From positions 2,294,001-2,358,000 of the forward strand of contig NZ_CP040896.1 in NCBI RefSeq assembly GCF_006337165.1: a stretch of 64,000 nt of DNA, written 5' to 3'. The notes beneath the pieces are model-generated. The model was not told where the DNA came from and did no database searches. It saw nothing but the letters and a program-made list of their open reading frames with translations. Positions 36,714-44,910 of the stretch are shown piece after piece. Each line of letters begins with the position of its first letter. Within the stretch, counting starts at the first letter, position 1. Both the position numbers and the translations under genes were made by a program. The stretch comes from Hymenobacter jejuensis. GTDB taxonomy: Bacteria > Bacteroidota > Bacteroidia > Cytophagales > Hymenobacteraceae.

Positions 36714-36722
36714 GCAAAACTA
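36714..36722 (-). promoter_or_regulatory. -7 promoter-like box ahead of moeB
   Basis: On the minus strand TAGTTTTGC matches TAnnTTTGC, and the motif TTGATAGTCAA (36697-36707) overlaps the expected transcription start. No -33 TTG is clear. It would drive moeB and the molybdate transporter with a leader of about 65 bases. Confidence 0.4.
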
Positions 36723-36863
36723 TAGCAAAAAAACGCCGTTGATAGGAAAAAGCAGCTGCAAGGTCGGTTGCTGCTACAAACTTCTAACGCGCCAGAAGGT
36801 TAGAGAGGCAGCGGCTTGCAAACGCTCCTCGGCTGCTCCTTCAACGCTTAAAACGTCCTACCC

Positions 36864-37772
36864 GTGCTGCCTGTTTTCCTACCTGCCACCAGTTACGAAT
36901 ACGCTACCGTGCAAAAAGTAGCGGGCGATCACTTCGTAACGGAATCGGATGTGGTGGCGGCCGAAGAACCTTTGGAAATTCGGGTGGGCTTTGGGCCGAC
37001 GGGTGCGCGGGAGCACCGCACGCTGGCCATCACGATGCGCACACCCGGCCACGACTTCGAGCTGACGGCGGGCTTTCTGCTCACCGAAGGCCTCATCCAG
37101 AGCCGCCACGATCTGACCGGCGTGATCTATTGCCCGGATGTGGAAAAAGAAGAGGAGCGCGAAAACGTGGTGCGCGCCGAGCTCGCGCCGCACGTTGTGG
37201 CCGATATGCCGCGCCTCGAACGCCACTTCTACACGTCGTCGAGCTGCGGCGTCTGCGGCAAAACCAGCATCGACGCGGTGCATGCGTCTTCCTGCCCCGT
37301 GCTGCCTACGGCGGGTCCGTACGTGGCGGCCCGCGTTATTCATGAATTGCCAGCCCGCCAACGCGAAGCCCAGGCGCTGTTTGAACAAACCGGTGGCCTG
37401 CACGCAGCAGCGCTGTTTTCGGCTACGGGCGAACTGCTGTTGCTGCGCGAAGACGTAGGCCGGCACAACGCCCTGGATAAGGTGATTGGAGCTGCTTTGC
37501 TTAATGAGCAACTGCCTCTGCATGAGCACATTGTGCTGGTGAGTGGGCGGGCCAGCTTTGAGCTGGTGCAGAAAGCAGCCGTGGCGGGCATTCCGGTGCT
37601 GGCCGCTGTGGGCGCGCCGAGCAGCCTGGCGGTGCAAGCCGCCGCCGACTTCGGCATGACCTTGTTGGGCTTTGTGCGGCAGCAGCGCTATAACATTTAT
37701 ACCGGTGCGTGGCGTATTCAGGCGGAAACCCCCGCCGATCCTTCCACTCATCACGCCACCCATTCTGCATGA
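36864..37772 (+). CDS. fdhD: formate dehydrogenase accessory sulfurtransferase
   Basis: Up to 302 residues from a GTG at 36864; a second GTG at 36909 gives 287 residues and is as good. The active-site motif SSSCGVCGKTSIDAV, HDFELTAGFLLTEGL, the LREDVGRHNALDKVIG loop and VSGRASFELVQKAA are all characteristic of FdhD. It carries sulfur from a cysteine desulfurase to the molybdenum cofactor of formate dehydrogenases. The gene precedes the small unknown gene (overlapping by four bases) and the molybdoenzyme. Confidence 0.95.
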   Translation: MLPVFLPATSYEYATVQKVAGDHFVTESDVVAAEEPLEIRVGFGPTGAREHRTLAITMRTPGHDFELTAGFLLTEGLIQSRHDLTGVIYCPDVEKEEERENVVRAELAPHVVADMPRLERHFYTSSSCGVCGKTSIDAVHASSCPVLPTAGPYVAARVIHELPARQREAQALFEQTGGLHAAALFSATGELLLLREDVGRHNALDKVIGAALLNEQLPLHEHIVLVSGRASFELVQKAAVAGIPVLAAVGAPSSLAVQAAADFGMTLLGFVRQQRYNIYTGAWRIQAETPADPSTHHATHSA

Positions 37773-38104
37773 AGCTCCGCATCGAAGACAACTCTGTGCG
37801 CCTGCGCCTGTCCGACGACGAGGTGCAGCACTTCGGCCGTACCGGCCGCGTCTCGTCCAGCGTCCGGCTTGGTCCGCACCCCGACGATCAGCTGGAATAC
37901 TCGCTAGAACGTCTGCCCGAAGGCGACCCCAGCGACACCGTTCGCATACTCTACGCTAGCGGTTCGATGGCCGTGCGCGTGCCCGCCGCCCTGGCCCAAC
38001 AATGGGTTACGGGCTCCGACATTGGCTTTTCAGAGAAGCTGCATGTGACTGAAACCCAGGAATTACGTATTCTAGTTGAGAAGGACCTCGATTGTCGGCA
38101 CTGA
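37769..38104 (+). CDS. small conserved-context protein of unknown function
   Basis: The ATG at 37769 overlaps the fdhD stop in an ATGA arrangement, giving 111 residues. The chain is soluble, beta-rich and acidic (MKLRIEDNSVRLRLSDDEVQ, DTVRILYASGSMAVRVPA), with no signal peptide, cysteine pair or membrane segment; the last residues are EKDLDCRH. I do not recognise a family. Being locked between fdhD and the molybdoenzyme gene, it is probably an assembly or delivery factor for that enzyme. Its conservation with fdhD elsewhere would test this. Confidence 0.82.
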   Translation: MKLRIEDNSVRLRLSDDEVQHFGRTGRVSSSVRLGPHPDDQLEYSLERLPEGDPSDTVRILYASGSMAVRVPAALAQQWVTGSDIGFSEKLHVTETQELRILVEKDLDCRH

Positions 38105-38159
38105 TCTGGTTTTCCGGATTTTATAGCTGATTCCACCCCGAAATTACCTCGCAGCCCCC

Positions 38160-40718
38160 ATGGAAAAATCACCCGCCGAAGACCCCAGCAAAGCCGGCAA
38201 AACCGAAGAGCAGCACGCCGAAACCAACGTTCCGAAGAGTGGCGAGCGCCCCGACCAAGGCGCTGCCCCTACCAACGATCATTACCGGCCCGACCCCCAA
38301 GGAGATCGTGATGAGAGCCGCATTCCGGCCCCGGAAGTAGCATTTGCCAAGTACGTTCATCCGGTGTTGGCGCAGCCCGTGGACAAGCTGACGGGCCTCA
38401 AGCTGGAAGCCCGCGCGAAGGTGGCCGCCGGCATTACGGCCGTGGTGAAGTCGATGGAGTTTAGCTGGACGGAAGGCGGCCTTACCCGCGGCACCAAGGG
38501 GCTGCTCAACATGAACCAAAAGGACGGCTTCGACTGCTCGAGCTGCGCCTGGCCCGACCCCGACGATCATCGCTCTATCGCTGAGTTTTGCGAAAACGGC
38601 GCCAAAGCCACCGCTTCCGATGCCGACGACAAAGCCGCGGGTCCGGAGTTTTTTGCCCGGCACAGCCTGGCTGAGCTTTCGCGCATGAGCGACCGCGACC
38701 AAAACAACGCGGGTCGCCTGACGCATCCTATGGTGAAGCGCCCCGGCGACAACCATTACTCGCCCATTGCCTGGTCGGATGCTTTCCAACTCGTCGCCGA
38801 CAACCTGAACGCGCTGGATTCGCCCCACGAGGCCGTGTTTTATACCTCGGGCAAAGTACCCAACGAGCCGGCATTCCTGTTTCAGTTGTTTGCTAAGATG
38901 TTCGGGACCAATAACTTACCCGATTGCTCCAACATGTGCCATGAGAGCAGCGGCGCGGCCCTCAGCCCTACGCTGGGCTTGGGCAAAGGGTCGGTTACGC
39001 TCAACGACATTTACGATGCCGAGGTCATTCTCATCATCGGGCAGAACCCCGGCACCAACCATCCGCGCATGCTCACGGCTTTGCAGAAGGCCAAGCGCAA
39101 CGGTGCTAAAATCATCAGCGTCAATCCGTTGCTGGAGGCAGGACTCAACCACTTCCGCAATCCGCAGGATTTCATGAATCCGCTGCGGGCGCTGGGCGCT
39201 CTGATGGGCGACGGCACGCCGATCACCGATGTGTTTTTGCAAGTGCGCGTAGACGGCGACATGGCCCTGCTACGCGGCATCATGAAGCACCTCTTCGAAG
39301 CCGAAGACCTGAACCCCGGCCACGTAATCGATCAGGTGTTTATCAAAGAGTTCACGACGGGCTTTGAGTCGTTTGAGCAGAACATCCGCAATACGTCTTG
39401 GGAAGACATTGAAGAGCTCAGCGGCATTACGCGGGCGCAGTTGCTGGAAGCTGCTAACCTGATCGCGACCAAGCAAAAGATCATTACCTGCTGGGCCATG
39501 GGCGTGACCCAGCAGCGCCAAGGCGTACAGACGATCCAAGAGATTGTGAATCTGCACCTTATGAAGGGCGCCATCGGCAAGCCCGGTGCGGGTACCTGCC
39601 CCGTGCGCGGTCACTCCAACGTGCAGGGCGACCGCACGATGGGCGTGTGGGAGCAGCCTACCAAAGAATTTCAGGATGCCTTGGCCAAGGAGTTTCACTT
39701 CACGCCGCCCTACGAGCACGGCCTGGATACAGTCGAGGCCATCAAGGCCATGTACAAGGGCAAAACCAAGGTCTTCTTTAGCCTCGGTGGCAACCTGCTG
39801 GCCGCCGGCCCCGATACCGAAGTCATTGCCGAAGGCATGCGCAAGCAGAAGCTGACCGTGTTTGTGGGCACCAAGCTTAACCGCGGCCACCTCACCACGG
39901 GCGAAACCAGTCTGCTCTTGCCCTGCTTTACGCACGCCGACATCGACATGCAAAAGTCAGGACACCAGATGACGTCCTGCGAGAACTCGATGGGCGTCGT
40001 GAGCCAGAACAAAGGCGTGCTGGTGCCGTTGGCCGGCCAGATGATGAGCGAAGTGGCCATCATCAGCGGCGTGGCCATTGCTACGTTGGGCGAACGGACG
40101 AATATCGCCGACTGGGTAGCCATGACGGAAAACTACGACGTCATCCGCGACCACATCAGCCGCGTGATTCCGGGCTTCGACAACTTCAACGAGAAGCTGC
40201 GCAAGCCCGGCGGCTTCTACCTGCCCAACGGTCCGCGCGAACGCAAGTTCACCACCAAAAACGGTATGGCAAACTTCACCACCACCGAGCTAGAAAAGTA
40301 CAAGCTTGAGCCCGATCAGCTCGTGCTGATGACCGTCCGCAGCCACGACCAGTTCAACACGACCATTTACGAGTACAACGACCGCTACCGCGGCATCCAC
40401 GGCGAGCGCCGCGTGCTGTTCATGAATGAGCAGGACATGGCTGCGCGCGGCATCAAGAGCCGGGACCTGATCGACATCACCAGCCACTTCGAAGGCGATC
40501 AGCGCACCGTGCTCAAGTTTGTGGCCGTACCCTACGACATCCCGAAGGGCAACGTGGCAGCCTACTTCCCCGAGGCCAACCCGCTCGTGCCCGTGGCCAG
40601 CGTGGCCAAAACCAGCAACACGCCCACCTCGAAGTATGTGGTCGTGACGGTGGTGCCCACGCGAGCCGCTACCGCCGAAGCCGAAGCCAAACGCCGAGGC
40701 TTGGCTGTTGAAGCATAA
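38160..40718 (+). CDS. FdhF/YdeP family molybdopterin oxidoreductase
   Basis: The 852 residues hold the molybdopterin-binding core of the FdhF/YdeP family: TRGTKGLLNMNQKDGFDCSS with CSSCAWPDPD (Cys126, Cys129), NMCHESSGAALSPTLG, IIGQNPGTNHPRMLTALQKA, CPVRGHSNVQGDRTMGV and a C-terminal molydop-binding domain (MTVRSHDQFNTTIYEYNDR). No internal TGA is present, so there is no selenocysteine. The first 65 residues are a hydrophilic, acidic Lys/Glu extension without a Tat signal, so it is cytoplasmic. Formate oxidation fits fdhD, but YdeP relatives have other uses. Confidence 0.92.
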   Translation: MEKSPAEDPSKAGKTEEQHAETNVPKSGERPDQGAAPTNDHYRPDPQGDRDESRIPAPEVAFAKYVHPVLAQPVDKLTGLKLEARAKVAAGITAVVKSMEFSWTEGGLTRGTKGLLNMNQKDGFDCSSCAWPDPDDHRSIAEFCENGAKATASDADDKAAGPEFFARHSLAELSRMSDRDQNNAGRLTHPMVKRPGDNHYSPIAWSDAFQLVADNLNALDSPHEAVFYTSGKVPNEPAFLFQLFAKMFGTNNLPDCSNMCHESSGAALSPTLGLGKGSVTLNDIYDAEVILIIGQNPGTNHPRMLTALQKAKRNGAKIISVNPLLEAGLNHFRNPQDFMNPLRALGALMGDGTPITDVFLQVRVDGDMALLRGIMKHLFEAEDLNPGHVIDQVFIKEFTTGFESFEQNIRNTSWEDIEELSGITRAQLLEAANLIATKQKIITCWAMGVTQQRQGVQTIQEIVNLHLMKGAIGKPGAGTCPVRGHSNVQGDRTMGVWEQPTKEFQDALAKEFHFTPPYEHGLDTVEAIKAMYKGKTKVFFSLGGNLLAAGPDTEVIAEGMRKQKLTVFVGTKLNRGHLTTGETSLLLPCFTHADIDMQKSGHQMTSCENSMGVVSQNKGVLVPLAGQMMSEVAIISGVAIATLGERTNIADWVAMTENYDVIRDHISRVIPGFDNFNEKLRKPGGFYLPNGPRERKFTTKNGMANFTTTELEKYKLEPDQLVLMTVRSHDQFNTTIYEYNDRYRGIHGERRVLFMNEQDMAARGIKSRDLIDITSHFEGDQRTVLKFVAVPYDIPKGNVAAYFPEANPLVPVASVAKTSNTPTSKYVVVTVVPTRAATAEAEAKRRGLAVEA

Positions 40719-40740
40719 GTGCTTGACAATAAATAATTTA

Positions 40741-40779
40741 CGTAAAAGCCCGTCTGTGTACAACAGACGGGCTTTTACG
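40741..40779 (+). terminator. terminator after the molybdoenzyme gene
   Basis: Arms of 17 bases (CGTAAAAGCCCGTCTGT and complement) with a five-base loop, followed by T-rich bases. Confidence 0.9.
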
Positions 40780-40826
40780 TGCTTGCGTGTTAAGGAGTGC
40801 AGACTAGCGTTTGACGTTTAAGAGGC

Positions 40827-41312
40827 TTACAGCCAACGTCTTGTGGTGTGTTTGTAATCCCGGTACTGTTGGCCGAACGCTTGTTCCAAGTAATGCTCCT
40901 CGTGTTTGATAACGAACTCCTGCACGATGAGGATTAGGAGGGGCAACAAAATCAAGTGCCACCACCCACCCACCAGGCAGGCCAGGCCTGCATACAGCAG
41001 CAGCAGGGCGAGATACATCGGGTTGCGCGTCAGATGATACACGCCGGTAGTCTGAAGGGAGTTGGCGCGGTGTACGGTTACGACTGTGTTATGGGTTCGC
41101 TGGAACTGCGTAACAGCCGAGACGAGTAGCGCAAAGGCAGCAATACAAAAGGCCCCGCCCAGCACCTTCACCGACATGTGCTGCCACAGGGCATCATCGA
41201 GCGGCAGCAGCCAGCGCTGGAGCAGAAAGGCCGCCAAAAAGATCAGGACGTACAGGAAGGGCGGCGGCACCACTACTCCCGGACTGTCCTTGTGGATGAA
41301 ACTGGATTTCAT
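40827..41312 (-). CDS. isoprenylcysteine carboxyl methyltransferase-like protein
   Basis: The 161-residue protein has four or so membrane helices and the ICMT/PEMT signature TGVYHLTRNPMYLALLLLY, with the C-terminal EFVIKHEEHYLEQAFGQQ and YRDYKHTTRRW. Bacterial members methylate membrane-associated substrates with SAM, but their natural target is mostly unknown. It is a lone gene convergent with the terminator of the molybdoenzyme and divergent from the YceI gene. Confidence 0.88.
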   Translation of the reverse strand: MKSSFIHKDSPGVVVPPPFLYVLIFLAAFLLQRWLLPLDDALWQHMSVKVLGGAFCIAAFALLVSAVTQFQRTHNTVVTVHRANSLQTTGVYHLTRNPMYLALLLLYAGLACLVGGWWHLILLPLLILIVQEFVIKHEEHYLEQAFGQQYRDYKHTTRRWL

Positions 41313-41640
41313 GGGTGAAGTGTTTAGGAGTGACCGGAAACGTACAGGATGTTTGTTGGTGTAATGTGTTGATTATAATATAGTTAAATACAACTCCAGA
41401 TGCAAGCCTGAGCCGGATTTTGGCGCTGGAATAGTCTGTCTGTCTCAGGATAATGGGGTAAAGCAAAGCTGGTCTGCAAGCGCCAGAAGTGGGTTCCCAC
41501 GGAGTTGGATTTCGTCGGTGGGTGGCAACCGGAGCAAAAAGAAGAATTAGGAAGTAGTTTTCTCCGTCATTACCTTACCTATGCGGAAAGTAACGTGCTA
41601 TCCGTCAGTACTCTACCTAACCCTCCCTTTCCACTGTCTC

Positions 41641-42309
41641 ATGAAAAAAACTCTGCTTTTCCTGCTGACCAGCGCCTTGCTGGCCACTTCGGCTACGGCC
41701 CAGAAAAAGCCCATGGTAAAATCCGTTGGCGCTATTGACGCCCGCTCCCAGGCGGCCACCTACAAGCTTCAGCCTCAGCTAAGCACGCTGGGCTGGGTGG
41801 GCAAAAAGGTAACCGGCCAGCACACCGGCACCATGCAGTTCAAGGAGGGCAGTGTGCTGGTAAAAGGCAATCAGGTGACGGGCGGCACGTTTGTGGTGGA
41901 TATGACCACGGTGAAAGACGAAGACCTCACCGACGCCGGCATGAATGCCAAACTGGTGGGCCACCTCAAGTCCGACGATTTCTTCAGCGTGGAAAAGAAT
42001 CCGACCTCTACATTCAAAATCACCAGCATCGCCCCGATTGCAGGAGCCGCGGCCGACGCCAACAACATGACCGTGACCGGCGATCTGACCATCAAAGGCA
42101 TTACCAATAGCATCACGTTTCCGGCGAAGGTGGGCGTGAAAAACGGCATTGCGGCTGCCAGCGGCACCGCCACTGTCGATCGCACCAAATACGACATCAA
42201 GTTCCGCTCCACATCGTTCTTCGAAAGCCTCGGCGACAAGGCCATCGACAATGATTTTACGCTGAATTTCAACGTGATTGCTAAGCAGGACGCAGTAGCA
42301 AAGCAATAG
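41641..42309 (+). CDS. YceI family periplasmic lipid-binding protein
   Basis: The ATG at 41641 gives 222 residues with a clean signal peptide (MKKTLLFLLTSALLATSATA). The mature part is a YceI lipocalin-like barrel: TLGWVGKKVTGQHTGTMQF, GGTFVVDMTTVKDEDL, the LVGHLKSDDFFSVEKNPTST segment and ITNSITFPAKV. YceI proteins bind isoprenoid or other lipids in the periplasm and are often induced by stress. The upstream in-frame extension to 41581 has no leader character and was rejected. The gene stands alone and is followed by a terminator. Confidence 0.93.
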   Translation: MKKTLLFLLTSALLATSATAQKKPMVKSVGAIDARSQAATYKLQPQLSTLGWVGKKVTGQHTGTMQFKEGSVLVKGNQVTGGTFVVDMTTVKDEDLTDAGMNAKLVGHLKSDDFFSVEKNPTSTFKITSIAPIAGAAADANNMTVTGDLTIKGITNSITFPAKVGVKNGIAAASGTATVDRTKYDIKFRSTSFFESLGDKAIDNDFTLNFNVIAKQDAVAKQ

Positions 42310-42336
42310 CCGATCGGCCCAAAATCAGGATAAACG

Positions 42337-42368
42337 AAAGCCCCGGCACTTACCAGTGTCGGGGCTTT
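42337..42368 (+). terminator. terminator after the YceI gene
   Basis: Fourteen-base arms around AAAGCCCCGGCACT with one mismatch, a four-base loop and a T run. It is also close to the stop of the convergent tamL (42395) and may serve both. Confidence 0.85.
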
Positions 42369-42394
42369 TGCTTGGTGGCGCGGGGCGTAGCAGC

Positions 42395-44791
42395 CTAGAA
42401 GGGATACCCGATCGCGATGTTGAGCTTAATGACTTTGTAGCCCGTCTTGTTGGCCGAGTAGATGATCGACGGGTCGCCGGGATTGGTGCCGGGGACTTCC
42501 AGTGACTCGTTGCTGTACGGATACACCAGCGGGTAGGCCGCGTCGAGGCGAATGACGAAGAACTGCACGTCGATGCGGATGCCCGCGCCGGCCCCGATGG
42601 CCAACTGTTTCAGGAACGTATTGAATCGGAACTGGCCATCCTGAAAATCGCGGACGGGCTGGCCGTTTTCGCCTTTCACGTAGGTAGCCCGGCTGGGGTC
42701 GGCGTTGACCAGCCAGATGTTGCCCGCGTCCACAAACAAGGCGCCCTTCACGTACGGAAACAGGTCTTGGCGGTATTCGGCGTTGGCCTCCAACCGGATG
42801 TCGCCTACTTGGTCGTAGAAGCCGTTTTGCTGGCTATCGGGCGTGCGGTAGGTGCCGGGGCCAATGCCGCGGGCGTTGAAGGCCCGCACACTGTTGGGTC
42901 CGCCGATGCCGTACTGTTTCAGGTAGGGCAGCACGTTGGAGTTCTGGTAGGGCAAGCCCACGCCCACCAGCAGGCGCGTGGCGATCTTGTTGCCGCTGGT
43001 TGGGTTGACCGAAGTGCGGTAATAGTTGCGGAACTCCAGATCGAACTTCGTGTACTGCGAGTACTCCTGCCCAAAGAGCGCGTAGGCTCCGGTATCGGTC
43101 TTTTTGGCGCCGCTCAGGCTTTGCAAGGCGTGGGCCACGTTGCCCGACAACGACACGCCGCCGCTGAAGTACATCTGGTTGCGGCGCTGCTCCAGCACTT
43201 GCTGGTTGTAGGTGTAGGTATAGCTGCTGCCCAGAATGAACTGCTGTCGGAAGCTGTTGGCTAGAAACGGCCGCGCCGCCAACAAATCCTTAAATACCTT
43301 TTCCTGGTTGCTTAGTCTAAGATATTGTAAGTCAATGGGTTGCAATTGCTGCTCATTGGTGAGCTTGGTCTTCCAGCTGTAGCCGTAGCCCAGGTTGAAG
43401 ATGTCTTCCTGAAAGTATTTGGTGCGCAGCACGTACTTGTAGCCCGCATTGAAAAACGTCCGCGGCTGGAAGTCGGAGTTAACCAGCCGGATGTCGAAAG
43501 GCGGAGTAATGAGCCGCGGTACAAGCAATTGACCGTCAATGCCATACTGCGTCGAGGTAACGCCCGATAGCGCGCCTTTGCCGGTTTCCAGCGAAGCGTT
43601 GGCGTTGATCAGCAACTGCTCGGCTCCGCGCAGCGCCGAGCGGTTGCGAAATTGCACCACAAAGGCCGGCCCCGTGAAGATGTTGGACGTATTCATCTGC
43701 AACTCGGCCCGCAGCGACTTCTTGGGCACCTGCGTCATGCGCACGGTGGCGTTGAGGTGCCCGTAACCCGCCGAGTCGGGGAGATTGCGGGCCGGGCGGA
43801 AGCGGGTGTCCACAAACTTGAACGTGCCCAGGCTCATCAGACGGCTCAGCGTCTGGTCGGCGCGGCGGCGGCGGTAGAGGCTGTCGGGGTAGATGAAAAC
43901 GGCGTTGGTAATGGCCCGCGCCCGAAACACCTGCTCGTCAGGCACATAGCGATAGCCCCGAAACATAACCGGACGAGTTGTTTCGGTGGTGTCCGAGAGC
44001 GAATATTGCGTGTTGAGCGTCACGCGGTTGAGCACGTAAGGCTTCGCCGCCCGCGGCGGAATGGTTTCTTTTACCTTCAGATACACATTGGCTTCGTTGT
44101 CGAGCGTGCTATCTACTTGAAACAGAAGGTAATCGGGCGAGAAATAATAATAGCCTTGGTTTTTGAGTGCCGCATCGATGCGAACGCGCTCATTTACAAA
44201 GGTTTGCAGATTATAGGGGTCGCCCACCTTCAGCAACGAGCCCGACTCGGTGGCCTTGATGGCCCGCGCCAGCAAGCCCGTCGAATCCGGAAAATGGATT
44301 TCCTTGATGGTGTAGGGCTTATGTACTGTAGCCGTGTAGTCGACGGACGCGGTGTTAGCCTTCACTTTTACCTCGCTGCTAACTTTCGGATGGAAGTACC
44401 CGCTGTTGTTCAGCCGGTTAGCCATCAAATCCTGAACTTTCGCCGTGTCTACTTTGCTGAGCAACACTGGCGCTTCGCCGTATTTATCGGCCAGCAAGTG
44501 GCCCAACCCTTTGGTTTTGCCCTCGCCCATGTGCCAGAAATACAGCTTCGGCCGCATCCCCAAAATCGAGCTGTTGGGCTTGGGCGTAATTACCGCTTCC
44601 AGGGTAGCCGTCAGCACCGACTCGTTCGGGATCGAGCTCTGCGACTTGACTTTTACGGCGCCGCCGGTGTAGAGCTTATCGCCTTCCGGAATAAACTTGG
44701 TACCGCTGCAACTTCCTGCTAATAAAGCGATTGTGAGGCCAACTCCGCGAAGCAGCCAAGCGGAGCTATACAACGACTTGCCCCAGAGCAT
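42395..44791 (-). CDS. tamL: TamL-type outer-membrane assembly lipoprotein
   Basis: From the ATG at 44791 the protein has 798 residues and a lipoprotein signal (MLWGKSLYSSAWLLRGVGLT, lipobox LLAGSC, Cys28). POTRA-like repeats (about 30-400) lead to a C-terminal 16-strand-type barrel (GAGAGIRIDVQFFVIRLDAA near the end) of the BamA/TamA superfamily. TamL is the lipidated TamA counterpart of Bacteroidota and works with TamB, encoded directly upstream, to insert outer-membrane proteins. An ATG at 44857 would add 22 residues that are translated from a palindromic repeat. Confidence 0.88.
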   Translation of the reverse strand: MLWGKSLYSSAWLLRGVGLTIALLAGSCSGTKFIPEGDKLYTGGAVKVKSQSSIPNESVLTATLEAVITPKPNSSILGMRPKLYFWHMGEGKTKGLGHLLADKYGEAPVLLSKVDTAKVQDLMANRLNNSGYFHPKVSSEVKVKANTASVDYTATVHKPYTIKEIHFPDSTGLLARAIKATESGSLLKVGDPYNLQTFVNERVRIDAALKNQGYYYFSPDYLLFQVDSTLDNEANVYLKVKETIPPRAAKPYVLNRVTLNTQYSLSDTTETTRPVMFRGYRYVPDEQVFRARAITNAVFIYPDSLYRRRRADQTLSRLMSLGTFKFVDTRFRPARNLPDSAGYGHLNATVRMTQVPKKSLRAELQMNTSNIFTGPAFVVQFRNRSALRGAEQLLINANASLETGKGALSGVTSTQYGIDGQLLVPRLITPPFDIRLVNSDFQPRTFFNAGYKYVLRTKYFQEDIFNLGYGYSWKTKLTNEQQLQPIDLQYLRLSNQEKVFKDLLAARPFLANSFRQQFILGSSYTYTYNQQVLEQRRNQMYFSGGVSLSGNVAHALQSLSGAKKTDTGAYALFGQEYSQYTKFDLEFRNYYRTSVNPTSGNKIATRLLVGVGLPYQNSNVLPYLKQYGIGGPNSVRAFNARGIGPGTYRTPDSQQNGFYDQVGDIRLEANAEYRQDLFPYVKGALFVDAGNIWLVNADPSRATYVKGENGQPVRDFQDGQFRFNTFLKQLAIGAGAGIRIDVQFFVIRLDAAYPLVYPYSNESLEVPGTNPGDPSIIYSANKTGYKVIKLNIAIGYPF

Positions 44792-44824
44792 CTCGCTCCT
44801 CGGGGCCTCGCGGCGCGGAGCGAG
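44792..44824. repeat. palindromic repeat at the 5' end of tamL
   Basis: CTCGCTCC (44792-44799) pairs with GGAGCGAG (44817-44824) across a GC-rich loop. The sequence around it translates as TPLAPRREAPRSE, a proline/arginine string typical of repeat-derived DNA. It directly precedes the preferred start codon. Confidence 0.6.
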
Positions 44825-44910
44825 AGGGGTGAGGTCCAGGCGTCGGAATCGTAACATATTAGGTAACTAAGTGGTTGTCAATTATTTATCTAAAGCCTGC
44901 GTATTTGCTC

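Noticed and set aside
36697..36921. Short 74-residue plus-strand frame upstream of fdhD
   Set aside because: It crosses the moeB promoter region and the fdhD start, begins at a TTG and has no protein-like composition.
38160..40718. Selenocysteine-containing formate dehydrogenase
   Set aside because: No in-frame TGA and no SECIS-like stem were seen; the frame is continuous to the final TAA.
43652..44722. A 356-residue plus-strand frame opposite tamL
   Set aside because: Antisense shadow; the minus-strand gene has barrel and POTRA features and its TamB partner.
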